A DNA stretch of 64,000 nucleotides from Aquarana catesbeiana (taxonomy: Eukaryota; Chordata; Amphibia; Anura; Ranidae): contig NC_133329.1 in the NCBI RefSeq assembly GCF_042186555.1, positions 184,885,706-184,949,705 on the forward strand. The letters run 5' to 3'. Below, in pieces: positions 10,256 through 20,319 of the stretch (positions are counted from its first letter, which is position 1; each line of letters opens with the position of its first letter). The notes under the pieces are model-generated. The model ran no database searches. It was not told where the DNA came from and was given only the letters and a program-made list of their open reading frames with translations. Made by a program: the position numbers and the translations under genes.

Positions 10256-11222
10256 CGGCTGTGGCTGTGCAGTTGGAGATGTGGCAGGAGGAGGAGTAGG
10301 ACCTGGAGGAGGAGTAGGACCTGCAGGAGGAGGAGGAGGACCATCCCAAAGCTGTGTGTGAGGTGTAATTTGGCCCCTCATACTTTTCGCCAGAGCCTCC
10401 GATATGAGGGCCTCACACATGGCTTTTTGGCCCTCCTCCATCCTCTGCATTTTATAGGCTATGAATGCAGCAATGTTCTCCTGCCTGGTGTGTGGTGCTC
10501 CCAGGACCTCTGTAGCCCTCCAAAAGAATCTGATAGCCGCCTCCTCTAGGGCGCTCGTCCTACTGCCACTTTCTGTTTTCAGGGGGGGTGGAGGGACCTT
10601 GATATCAGCCAGCCGGCTCGGCCCGGCCACCTCCTGGCTGAGACTTCCCTGTGTATGAAAAAGGGACATAGTTGTAATGTTTTGCATCATCAATCACAAT
10701 CCTTAATTAGTACTCCCAACTAACATATAGTTCACATCATTGATTGGACAAGCAGAAATATTTAGAGGAATGCTATACCTGGCTCAATCTGGGCTCCTCC
10801 ACATGCGGCCTGGAAGGCCCAGGTTGGGCGTCAGAAGCCTCAGCCGGGGGGGAAGGAAGCGTGGAAGGAAGACTGGAGAGGGATGGCCTGGGTTCAGTCT
10901 GGCCTGCCAGAAAGTGCAGCCTGTCGTAGTACAACATCCTGGGGACATAGATGTCACCTGCTGCTCCGGATCTCTGCGAATCAAGGACTTTATTGCGCTC
11001 CCTCAGATATGTGCTCCTCAGGCCACCAATGAAAATCTTTAAATAAGTGATGTCTGCCGTGGGGATCACCTGCTTCACAATTTCACACAATTGCTCCAGT
11101 GCTGCCTTCCTCTTTGCTTGGTTCTTGTAATGGGGGTGTTTAATCTCCCACAGACAGGGCAACTCCCTTAGCATCTCTATGAATACTGAAATGAAGTCCT
11201 TATCTTTGAGTACCATATCCAT
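10223..11222 (-). CDS. MADF-domain DNA-binding protein of Harb-2 (289 aa, two exons)
   Basis: Exon 1 is 11222-10779 (148 codons, donor gtatag) and exon 2 is 10648-10223 (acceptor catacacag). The splice keeps the frame (LSQ|GSLSQ). Residues 9-100 form a MADF domain: FISVFIEMLRELPCLW, then HYKNQAKRKAALEQL and IGGLRSTYLRERNKV, with its usual aromatic and LR-Y-RE signature. A Pro/Ser-rich linker, a helical segment in exon 2 (AAIRFFWRATEVLGAP, IAYKMQRMEEGQKAMCEAL) and a polyproline, basic tail (KRERKTRQ) follow. The helical part may be a dimerisation region; I see no clear BESS motif. MADF proteins bind DNA, and in some PIF elements a MADF gene replaces the Myb gene; here both are present. It shares a divergent promoter with the Myb gene. 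A transposition accessory role is inferred. Confidence 0.85.
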
Positions 11223-11513
11223 GTTCACTGCAAGACACAACACAAGACAAAGCCTAATGTCACACAAAACTCTCCTAATCTTGTTACAATATAGGCCTCA
11301 ATCTAGAAGCAGTATAGGCACAAGTTTGTCTCTTACCTTCGTTCTTACGATCGGCGCGTCCAATGCTCCTTCCTCCGCTCACAGATCAAACGTAATACGC
11401 ACGCGTGTTACGCTTTATATACACTGCGCATGCGTGTAACTCTGCCCGCCCCTGACGTTCTTTCTAGTGTATTCCCCGCCCCTTTTCATTCGGCGCAGTG
11501 GGGGAAGAGCATG
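11223..11513. promoter_or_regulatory. Divergent promoter, MADF (-) / Myb (+), Harb-2
   Basis: A TATA box (tttatata on plus, 11414-11421) serves the MADF gene, with an NRF1-like tgcgcatgcg (11425-11434) next to it, exactly as in Harb-1 and Harb-3. A likely 5' UTR intron lies between about 11232 and 11337. The Myb ATG is 80 bases from the NRF1-like site and has no obvious TATA of its own. Confidence 0.6.
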
Positions 11514-12821
11514 ATGGCAGACATACAACAGGTGCGGGCTAATTGTAGCAACGAGGAGGAGGAGGAGGAAAGGGCGGATCCAGGCACGTCCCGATCCAGA
11601 AGGAGACGTTTTAAGGCCACAAATATGTCGTTTGGGGAGATGTTGGAGATGGTCGACATCATGAGGAAGTCCGACTATGACGGAAAATATGGGCCTTACC
11701 CCAACCCGAACATCCGAAAGGCCAAGATCATGGCGAAAGTGGTCAGGAGTCTAGAGCGGAATTTCGGGGTACAAAGGTCTAAAGATCAGCTCAGGAAGCG
11801 GTGGTCGGACCTGAAGTTGAGAGAGCCAGAGCAGTACCGAAAGATCCGGAGAGTGCTGCAAAAAAGTAAGTAGTTGTGCTGTGTTCCTATTCTTTCTGTC
11901 TTTATTACGTTCGTTCTGCTCCATATGCTTTTATTAGTTGTAACGTTTCAAAAGGTCAACTTTAATGTTCATGGGCACATTATTCGTTCGTATCAAACAT
12001 TTTTCTTTCGGCCTCTAGAACACCATTGTTTAGGCCATATGCATTTTCACACATTTTTGGGGGCCTACTTGGATGCCAAATATTTGTTGGCGTAGATGGG
12101 TTTGTTACTAGAATGAAATGCAAACTAGATTGTGTGTAAGGAGAGGACACTGAGCAGCTGTTTTCACATCTGAACACTGGAGCACTAGTGTGGGACACAA
12201 GAACACCATTTTTATTAGGGGGGGCACACAGGTGCTCCAGTGTATACTATAGGGGGGGCTACATCTGTGAAGCTTGTACCAAACAGGTAAAGTATTGCAG
12301 CTTGACAAAGGGCAATAAAAAATATACATCTTTGAACTCTGCTAAAATAGACAATTGTACCCCACTTCCGAGCAATGTTTCCTATTTCTAGTTCTGCCAT
12401 CAAATATTTGTGTGCTAAGTATACCATTTTTGTTTTACATAGGGGAGAAAAGACTCGGAGGACACCCCTCATCCGAGGAGACCACAGACCCCCCCCCTCT
12501 GGAAGAAGGGGAAATACCAACACAAGAAGAAGAGCAGGAGGAAGAAGAAGACGTGGTGGAGATTGGCACCACAACAGGTGAGTGTCTGCGACCACAGGCT
12601 CAGGTAAAAGAGATGGATGGTGGCAGATTTTTGAGACCTTTTTTTTTGTTCTTTATCTCTTTTTAGGTGATCGTGATCCAGAACGCTTTACATCTGAAAG
12701 TGCCCAGATACTGATCGGGGAGATCATGGGGTGTAATCTCCAATTGCAAAACATCCAGCAACAAATCAGTGATGTTATTAAAAAAAATAATAACATCATT
12801 GATGTTTTGGGGCGAATTTAA
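11514..12821 (+). CDS. Myb/SANT-like Harbinger accessory protein of Harb-2 (213 aa, three exons)
   Basis: Exons are 11514-11865, 12443-12577 and 12667-12821, with GTAAGT and GTGAGT donors and acatag and ttttag acceptors. Their lengths sum to 642 bases, exactly in frame. An upstream ATG at 11511 would add one Met; 11514 matches the other copies. The protein has an acidic N-terminus with EEEEEE, an RRRRF basic patch (a possible nuclear signal), and a Myb/SANT-like domain at about residues 42-117 (YDGKYGPYPNPNIRKAKIM, RSKDQLRKRWSDLKLRE). Exon 2 is acidic. Exon 3 forms a short amphipathic helix ending DVLGRI that may oligomerise. In characterised Harbinger systems the Myb-like protein carries transposase into the nucleus and recognises subterminal sites; that role is inferred here. 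It converges on the transposase gene. Confidence 0.9.
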
Positions 12822-12870
12822 ACCCCACAAAATCACCTGTTTTATCGTACCAACATTTTTTAAATGTTTA

Positions 12871-13093
12871 GAATAGCCAAATTTGGAGGATGCACACAGT
12901 GTGCCAACATGTGCTATCTGCCATCACGGGAGATCAATGGACGCGTTTTGGGGGTGCAACCCCTTCCTCAATTATAAAGTAGCGTTGAGGAAGGACTTGC
13001 TCCCCCAAAACACGTCCCTTGATCCCCCCTGATGGCAGATAGCACATGTTGACATTCGTAAATTGGTGTGCATCTTCCAAATTTGGCTTTTCC
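12871..13093. repeat. 223-bp palindrome with hammerhead-like arms (Harb-2)
   Basis: This is the equivalent of 4791-5010. The plus arm (12983-13018) reads gttgaggaagg, an imperfect stem, cccccaaaacacgtccc. The minus arm (12972-12939) reads ttgaggaaggggttgcac, then cccccaaaacgcgtcc. Compared with the hammerhead consensus, G12 of GAAA is A in both arms, which a CpG transition would explain. It starts 50 bases after the Myb stop codon. Confidence 0.65.
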
Positions 13094-13443
13094 AGGGGTG
13101 ATTTCCCCCCATCTGAACGCTATATCAAACACAGTTCATAAATACTCATGTCTGATATAGCCTTCAGGTTTTACCATATGTGAACTTTGTAAGTTCAAGT
13201 TTTTTGGCTTTCTTGTTGGTTTTACACAGGCCTGTTTTATCTGAAATGGATATTTCGATTTTTGATAATGCTACTGCAAACATTGTTATACAACAAACAT
13301 GTTAGTTTGTTTTAAAAACCTTTGGGAAATGCACATGTGATTGTGCAGGTATAAAAAAGTGCCTTACTCAAGAATGTGTGGATTGTTGTCTCAACACTAC
13401 AACACTTTTGGGGTGATGTAATAGCTGTTTTATGCAAAAATGG

Positions 13444-13551
13444 GGGTTATTTCCTAAGGGCAAATCCTCTTTGCACTACAAGTGCAGGTTCAGTGCAGTT
13501 GCAAGTGCACTTGTAGTGAAATGTGTTTTTGCATTTAGGAAGTACCAGCCA
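13444..13551. repeat. Short hairpin between convergent genes (Harb-2)
   Basis: This is a partly decayed copy of the 4312-4412 hairpin: gggttatttcctaaggg to tttgcatttaggaagtacc, with inner ctttgcactacaagtgca. It is 140 bases from the transposase stop codon. The 350 bases between this and the preceding palindrome show no gene. Confidence 0.75.
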
Positions 13552-13688
13552 ACACTGTTTTTTATAAGGTTACCCAATCATGACATTTTCTGCACTCAAC
13601 ACATTTCTGTCAGGGTCAGCTAAAACAAACACAAGCAGTAAATGTCCACAAAGAATTTCTTTTGGTTGTTTTTTATTTGAAAAAGGTG

Positions 13689-15860
13689 TCACAGATTGTC
13701 TGGCATATTGATAGCCCCCCTACCCACAAAGAACTCCAGGTAGCGTAACCGGACATCACGGGCATTCAGGGAGGGCAAGCCAGGACGGCCACTTTCAAGC
13801 GCCGTCAGTGTTGATGGATTAGGGATTCCGGCCTCAGGCCCAACTGAGCCAGCATAGTTGGCTGAATGTTTTCTTAAAAAATTATGGAGAACACAGCAGG
13901 CAAGTATTATATGGTTCAGTTTATACTCCGCCATATGGATGGGTGTCAGAAATAATCGGAACCGGCTGGCCAGGATTCCAAATGTGTTCTCCACCACTCT
14001 TCGGGCTCTGGCCAGCCGGTAATTAAAAACCCTCTGTATCGGGGTGAGGGTCCTCATCGGGAATGGCCGCATCAGGTGGTCCCCCAGCGCAAATGCTTCA
14101 TCAGCAACAAACACAAATGGGAGACCTTCAACATTGTCCTCTGGAGGTGGCAAGGCCAAGCTGCCATTCTGGAGATGCCTGTAGAACTCCGTCTGGGCGA
14201 TCACTCCACCATCGGACATCTGGCCATTCTTCCCCACGTCCACATACAAGAACTCGTAATTAGCCGACACCACCGCCAACATCACTATACTATTAAACCC
14301 CTTGTAATTATAATAGTACGACCCCGAGTTTGGTGGTGGGACGATGTGGACATGTTTCCCATCAATTGCCCCTCCGCAGTTAGGAAAGTCCCACCGCTGG
14401 GCAAAGTGGGAGGCCACGGTCTGCCATTCCTGTGGCGTTGAAGGAAACTGTTGAGGAAAAAAAAATAAACATTACTATTTTTTCACAGAAACATGGCAAG
14501 CAGATTAGACACAAACATTATGGGGCAACCTCCAGATAGCATTTACTAAGGGGAATTTAACAACAACAAAGTATAAGGTACACCTATCATATTCCCCCTC
14601 CCCCCCTCTCATGGGCCATTTCTAACATTATAGGGGGGAACTCTTGGACGGGTAACCCTCTTCACTTCATTGAGAGATGAATGCCTAAATACAGGGTATT
14701 ACTTGGAACAGCCCCTCCTTAGTTACACTATTGGCAGCCCACTGGACAGGTAAGAAGTGTCATAATACAAAGATATAAATACACACTGTACACATTTGAG
14801 GACATTTGAACATTCTGCTATTACCTCTCAAGATAATAATAGGATACAAAAACTTTAAACAGTACCATTGGAAAGTATACAGGCAGGCCCTTGCACTACA
14901 TGCTTTGGGGAATTCATCCATAAATCTGACCAGTAAAGAGATGGGTATAGTGTGTATGGGTTTGGCAAAGTCAGCAGATAGATGATTGAGGATAGAGAAT
15001 TGGGATCAGCTGACTTAGCAGTTGGGGGAGGGAGGGTTAAAAAAAATTTGGGGACACCACAAAAAAAAGCCTCTGGCACTCTGCCTGAATTTAAATCAAA
15101 AATAACATTTCCAAACATTTTAGGGGGTGTTTGGGGTAAAGCACTACTATGGAGCTGATAAAATACATTGTTAAGTGACTACATGAATATAGGGCAGGAG
15201 ACACCATGCTGGGGAGGTTAGTGAAGGGCAAATATGTATGAAGGACATAAAATAATAATTACCTAAAAATCCATCATGCATGAGAACAAAGGGGACATTC
15301 ACAGCATATTACAATCATGGTAATTAGGGAATGAGGGAAGAAATACAATATATTATCAAACATTCAATACAATAAAATGTGATATAAAAGGATAAAAATC
15401 TTACCTTCATATACTCCTTCTGCAGGACCTGGATGATGGCAGAACAGGTCTCTGGGATAATGATCCCCAGAGCCTGGGGGGAGATGCCTGTCGAGAACTT
15501 GAGGTCCTGCAGGCTTCTCCCTGTGGCCAAATACCGCAAGGTAGCGACCAACCTCTGCTCCGGAGTGATGGCTTGCCTCATGCAGGTATCCTGCCTGCTA
15601 ATATAGGGGGTCAGCGAAGCCAACAAACGGTGAAACACGGGGTCCGTCATCCTGAGAAAGTTCCTGAAATCATCAGGATTATTCTCACGGATCTCAAGGA
15701 GCAAAGGCATATGACAGAACTGGTCACGCTGAAGCAACCAATTCTTGGTCCATGAACTCCTCTTCACCCTGTTCATGGACTGGACTTGTGTCAAGGTCAG
15801 GACCCCAACACCAAGCCCCCGCACAGCACGAACTCTACGAGGAGTACGCATACGAAACAT
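13689..15860 (-). CDS. PIF/Harbinger DDE transposase of Harb-2 (404 aa, two exons)
   Basis: Exon 1 is 15860-15405 (152 codons, ATG at 15860-15858, donor GTAAG). Exon 2 is 14447-13689 (acceptor ctcaacag, stop TAA or TGA after MPDNL). The product resembles HARBI1 and plant/animal PIF transposases: an N-terminal helix-turn-helix-like region (FRNFLRMTDPVFHRLLASL; QRLVATLRYLATG), then an RNase-H-fold nuclease with D181 (GAIDGKH), D268 (VADEAF) and E305 (RRVVENTFG), plus the family motif RFRLFLTPIH and a CCVLHNF helix. Its length is close to the usual 350-450 aa. It excises and integrates the element at 3-bp TWA targets. No stop, frameshift or missing catalytic residue is visible, unlike the copies at 3225 and 40018. 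The 957-base intron holds nothing else recognisable. Confidence 0.93.
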
Positions 15861-16334
15861 GGCTAGAAAACGGTCGGCTGCTCAGAACGAAGTAACAGAA
15901 CGCACTGAAGAACAGCAAGGCCTGTGAAGAGCAACCTGAAAAACAGCAACGAGCGGGCAAGATCGCACAGAAAACTCCGATACGAACTGACTGCACGCAC
16001 TGAAGAGCAGATAGAAACCTACAAGCACAAACTGAACGGCAGAAAACGATCTGAAAGCCACGAGCCTGAAAAAATGCGAATCGTCTCTCACCAAACTTTT
16101 ACTAACACGAGATTAGCAAAAGGAGCCCAAAGGGTGCCGCGCTTGGTTCTGAACCAGCCTTTTCTAGTCTCGTCGTACGTGGTGTACGTCACCGCGTTTT
16201 TGGCGATCGGAAATTCCGACAACTTTGTGCGACCGTGTGTACGCAAAACAAGTTTGAGCCAACATCCGTCGGAAAAAGTCCTAGGATTTTGTTGTCGGAA
16301 TGTCCGAACAAAGTCCGACCGTGTGTACGGGGCA

Positions 16335-17249
16335 TTAGACTTCTGGACCAGATTGTACTCCATTATGTATGGACTCCTCAGGCCACCAATTTTTAGCATT
16401 AAAATAGTTGTGTGCCCTGGGGGCCAAAGGCTTTGCCAATTTCTGCTGTTTCTCCAGCGTTGCCTTCCCTCTTTCTTTGGTTATGACCCCTTAATAATTT
16501 TTTTTTTTTTAATAATAATACTCGCCTATGTGTTTTCCTTCAAAAAGGACAGTTTGTTTGTGAGGAGGCAGGTACATTTCAAAAATACAATGTGAAATTA
16601 ACAAGAGGCACCAACACCAAGCAGCCTCCTTGAGATTAAATAATACAAGATAATAATTGTTGTGGTAACTTGACACACAAAACACACCCAAAACTATTCT
16701 GGAGTTACAAAAAAATACAAAAAATAACACAAGATCAGGATTTAAAAGCTAAAAAAACAAAAACAAAACCTAAAAACATTAAAAAAAAAATATTTTCGGG
16801 AGATGTGACAAACCAAAATATTATATTCGTGAAATCACGATAAATAATAAAGAAAGAAGTTTGTGAGAAGTCTGTGTGAATATGAGCAGCAAAACAACTT
16901 AATTCTTCTAGCATTATAAAGAAGAAGAGAGTGCGCTGCATTAAATAATTTAAAACATTGCAGCGTGACGAAAGTGCTATATCCATTATGAACGCTAATT
17001 TTACCAGACCGAGCAGTTCCATCTCGGAATTTATTCTGAGCATGCATGGCACTTTGTGCATTGGAATTGTCCACACACGGTCGATATTTATGCGAATGGA
17101 TTTTGTTGTCGGAAAATTTTATAGCCTGCTCTCAAACTTTGTGTGTCAGAAATTCCGATGGAAAAAGTCCGACCCCACACACAGTCGGAATTTCCAACAA
17201 CAAGCTCCGATCGCACATTTTCAGAAAATCCGACTGTGTGTACAGGGTA
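16335..17249 (-). mobile_element. Right end of Harb-1
   Basis: After the TTA duplicate this resumes the inverted MADF fragment (16338-16460, complement of FAKAPKAP and IGGLRS-like codons). It continues with an AT-rich block homologous in reverse to 9500-9960, including ctccttgagattaaat and gacaccaacacc motifs. It ends with a subterminal cluster (17060-17249) of ttccgac/gtcgga repeats and the terminal tgtgtacagggta, followed by TTA at 17250. Confidence 0.85.
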
Positions 17250-17278
17250 TTAGAACAAACTGGCTTAATTACAGATAA

Positions 17279-17522
17279 CTCTATTGTCTGTTCATGTCAG
17301 AGTTTATCCTCTCGTGTTGTGGTATCACTTGTTATATCATGTGAGGAGAGTGCTCCCACATGAGTGAGGGCAGGTAGCCCATCACATGTGGGTCCTACCG
17401 TACAGGATCCTACTACACCACGTGCGCTGCCCATATTAGAAGTGTTTCCAGATGAGGAGGGTGTGGAGTGTTGTTGAAATGATGGTGGATCAACCATACA
17501 TTTCTTAGGTATGGCGTCATCT
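17279..17522 (-). repeat. Inverted copy of PLE-1 coding sequence 18608-18855
   Basis: The minus strand here matches the plus-strand segment encoding the SFQQHST, SSHDITSDTTTQEDKL region and following bases with about 90% identity. At 17253-17278 a few bases in direct orientation (gaacaaactggcttaattac) match 18850-18880. Inverted terminal pieces are common in Penelope-like copies and are attributed to template switching. Confidence 0.8.
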
Positions 17523-19182
17523 TACAAGGGCCATGATGAGAGGGAATCTTCCCATACTGAGGTACTGTCTCTTTTCACTCAACTAAAAAAGGTGGCCTGC
17601 TTCTGGCACATTGAGAGTTTTTCAAGGTACTTAAGAGAAAATGTTAACCCTTTCGGCTTGAGAATTCAGATCTTCCCCATTTTAGAAGATATTGATGCAT
17701 CTTTCAAACTAAAATGGGAAAAAAAAATCTGCAAAATTGTACCATGGTAATGATAATATTCTAAAAGGGGAATGGCGCTATTCGCAAATATTGAAAAAAT
17801 CAACAAACGTAATATACAACCCACCAAAAAAAAAAAAAAATTATTTGTAATAGGAAAGAGAAAATGTGAAAAAAATTATATATATATAAAATAAACAATA
17901 AATGTGCAGAGTGCACCGAAGTCACAGCAACATGTGTGAGAAGACATGTTGCTGTGACTTCGGTGCACTCTGCATATTTATTGTTTGTTTTATATATATA
18001 ATTTTTTTCACATTTTCTCTTTCCTATTACAAATAATTTTTTTTTTTTTTGGTGGGTTGTATATTACGTTTGTTGATTTTTTCAATATTTGCGAACAGCG
18101 CCATTCCCCTTTTAGAATATTTTGGTTATGTGGATTTCACTTCAGTGTTTCCATTTTGCTTGGGGGGCTGCAGTTCCTTGTTATCACTGATCCTAAGCAC
18201 GGAATATTTGATTTCCACCATGGTAATGATGCATCTCCTTATCGAGGAGCACCTCAAATGCATCGCTGCCATGGACAAAGATATTGATTTAATCTTTAAC
18301 AAACTACAACCTTTTAAGAAACTGGCTATATTTAGGGAACAGGAGGAAAGAATCAAAAACCACTTGGATGCATTCACTAGAGAGACGCTAGCTATAAAGG
18401 AGAAGAAATTTTGGCAGGATCAAAGAGCCTTCCAAGAAGGAACAGCATACAGATGGCAGCAGAACAATAAATCAAACCCTCCGAATACTAGACAGAAAAA
18501 ACATCATTATGAAAAAGATTTTGACTCTACCCTTAACTCATCAGCATCTTCTTTGTTCTTACAGAAATCAGGCAGAAAAAGTCAAAAGACAATACGCTCA
18601 TGTTCTGGTGATGACGCCATACCTAAGAAAAGTGTGGTTGATCCACCATCATTTCAACAACACTCCACACTCTCCTCTGGAAACACTTCCCATATGGTCC
18701 GAGGAAACGCACGTGGTGTAGCAGGATCCTGTACGGTAGGACCCACAAGTGATGGGCTACCTGCCCTCACTCACCTGGGAACACTCTCCTCACATGATAT
18801 AACAAGTGATACCACAACACAAGAGGACAAACTCTGACATGAACAGACGATAGAACAAACTGGCTTAATTACAGACAACTTTGACACCGTAAACATTATC
18901 AACCTAACCAAACATGTACTATCTAAAGCAGAAGTGTCCGTCCTATGTAAGGGCCTAAATTTCTGTCCTGATTTGGACATGGACACCTTTGACACTATCA
19001 AAGATGTCCAACTATTTGCAAGGCGGCTATTCTTTAAAAGTCTATACTCCAGAAATAGTACAATTAAGACAACCAAAAGTGTAGAAACAAACGAAGGGGA
19101 AAGAACTAAAAACGTTGAAACAGACGAAGCATTAGAAATTCTAGTAAGTCTATTGGAGGAATCCAAAGTGATATATCCAATA
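17523..19182 (+). pseudogene. PLE-1 ORF, N-terminal region
   Basis: The frame from 17523 encodes a helical region with ESFSRYLRENVNPFGLR and LKWEKKICKIV. After the inserted palindrome it continues from 18218 with MMHLLIEEHL, a long coiled coil, KEKKFWQDQRAF and YRWQQ, then a Ser/Pro/Thr-rich linker to a stop at 18837. A shifted frame from about 18880 holds the RT-proximal motif (VLCKGLNFCPDLD, IKDVQLFARRLFFK), interrupted by hAT-1 at 19191. The same modules are seen in PLE-3. Frameshift, insertions and rearrangement make it a pseudogene. Confidence 0.75.
17755..18216. mobile_element. Insertion with a 365-bp near-perfect palindrome
   Basis: A 14-bp duplication (accatggtaatgat, 17741-17754 and 18217-18230) flanks the insert. 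Its first 365 bases are two arms of about 175 bases (from aatattctaaaagggg to ccccttttagaatatt) around a 12-base loop at about 17932-17943. Mismatches are few. A 95-base unique tail follows. There is no gene. The long target duplication suggests retrotransposition, perhaps of a Penelope derivative with a duplicated inverted part; the family is unknown. Confidence 0.75.
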
Positions 19183-19734
19183 GTGCTGACTAGGGATGAG
19201 CTTCGAGTTCGAGTCGAACATCGGCTGTTCGCCAGGTCACCGAACAGCGAACAATTTGGGGTGTTCGCAGCAAATTTGAAAGCCGCGGAACACCCTTTAA
19301 AAGTCTATGGGAGAAATCAAAAGTGCTAATTTTAAAGGTTTATATGCATGGTCTTGTCATAAAAAGTGTTTGGGGACCCGGGTCCTGCCCCAGGGGACAT
19401 GGATCAATGCAAAAAAAAGTTTTAAAAACTGCCATTTTTTCGGGAGCTGTGATTTTAATAATGCTTAAAGTGAAACAATAAAAGTGTAATAATCCTTTAA
19501 ATTTCGTACCTGGGGGGTGTCTATAGTATGCCTGTAAAGGGGCGCATGTTGCCCGTGTTTAGAACAGTCTGACAGCAAAATGACATTTCAAAGGAAAAAA
19601 AGTCATTTAAAACTACTCGCGGCTATTAATGAATTGCCGGTCCGACAATACACATAAAAGTTCATTGATAAAAACAGCATGGGAATTCCCGACAGGGGAA
19701 CCCCGAACCAAAATTTAAAAAAAAATGATGTGTG

Positions 19735-19940
19735 GGTCCCCCTAAATTCCATACCAGGCCCTTCAGGTCTGGTATGGATATTAAGGGGAACCCCGGCCAA
19801 AATTTTTTTTAAAAAATGGCGTGGGGTCCCCCTCAAAATCTATACCAGACCCTTCAGGCCTGGTATGGATTTTAAGGGGAACCCTGCGCCAAAATAAAAA
19901 AAAATGGCAAGGGGTCCCCCAAAAATCCATACCAGACCCT
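19735..19940. repeat. Tandem 70-75-bp subrepeats in hAT-1 arm
   Basis: Three related units each contain ataccaga/gcccttcagg, ctggtatggat, ttaaggggaaccc and an A/T run before tggggtccccc. Related units lie in the other arm (26600-26780), in the hAT-2 right end (62210-62340) and inside the TA-flanked element (36220-36310 and 37540-37680). Confidence 0.7.
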
Positions 19941-20319
19941 TATCCAAGCACGCAACCTGGCAGACCGCAGGAAAAGAGGGGGGATGAGAGAGCGCCCCCT
20001 TCCTGAACCGTACCAGGCCACATGCCCTCAACATTGGGAGGGTGCTTTTGGGGTAGCCCCCCAAAACACCTTGTCCCCATGTTGATGGGGACAAGGGCCT
20101 CATCCCCACAACCCTTGCCTGGTGGTTGTGGGGGTCTGCGGGCGGGGGGCTTATCGGAATCTGGAAGCCCCCTTTAACAAGGGGACACCCAGATCCTGGC
20201 CCTCCCTCCTGTATGAAATGGTAAGGGGTACAAAAGTACCCCTACCATTTCACAAAAAAAGTGTCAAAAATGTTAAAAATGACAAGAGACAGTTTTTGAC
20301 ACTTCCTTTATTTAAATGC

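Larger units (their letters stand above)
9187..16334 (-). mobile_element. Harb-2: apparently complete three-gene PIF/Harbinger transposon
   Basis: The element is 7148 bp. It is flanked by TTA (9184-9186 and 16335-16337) and bounded by inverted repeats tgccccgtgcacacggtcgg on the left and the complement of tgccccgtacacacggtcgg on the right. Contents in plus-strand order: subterminal block with further ccgaccgtgtgtg repeats (9187-9500), AT-rich spacer (9500-10000), MADF fragment (+), MADF gene (-), divergent promoter, Myb-like gene (+), two palindromes, transposase gene (-) and a leader with terminal repeats. All three genes have open frames with good splice sites and conserved catalytic residues, so this copy could be autonomous. 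It is inserted in the MADF fragment of Harb-1. Confidence 0.9.
2118..17249 (+). mobile_element. Harb-1: three-gene PIF/Harbinger transposon, interrupted by Harb-2
   Basis: The native parts are 2118-9183 and 16338-17249; 9187-16334 is the inserted Harb-2. The order is: transposase intron and exon 2 (+), hairpin, hammerhead-like palindrome, Myb-like gene (-), MADF gene (+), MADF fragment (-), subterminal block and a right end at 17249 (tgtgtacagggta followed by TTA). Transposase exon 1 and the left end are missing because Harb-0 sits at 2117. Sequence resumes exactly across Harb-2: the MADF fragment reads gatctcTTA then, after the insert, TTAgacttctgg. All of its genes carry lesions, so it is a dead copy. 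Confidence 0.85.

Noticed and set aside
9187..17249. One giant Harbinger with 1-kb terminal inverted repeats
   Set aside because: The right 0.9 kb (16338-17249) is the continuation of Harb-1 across the TTA duplication, not a long terminal repeat of Harb-2.
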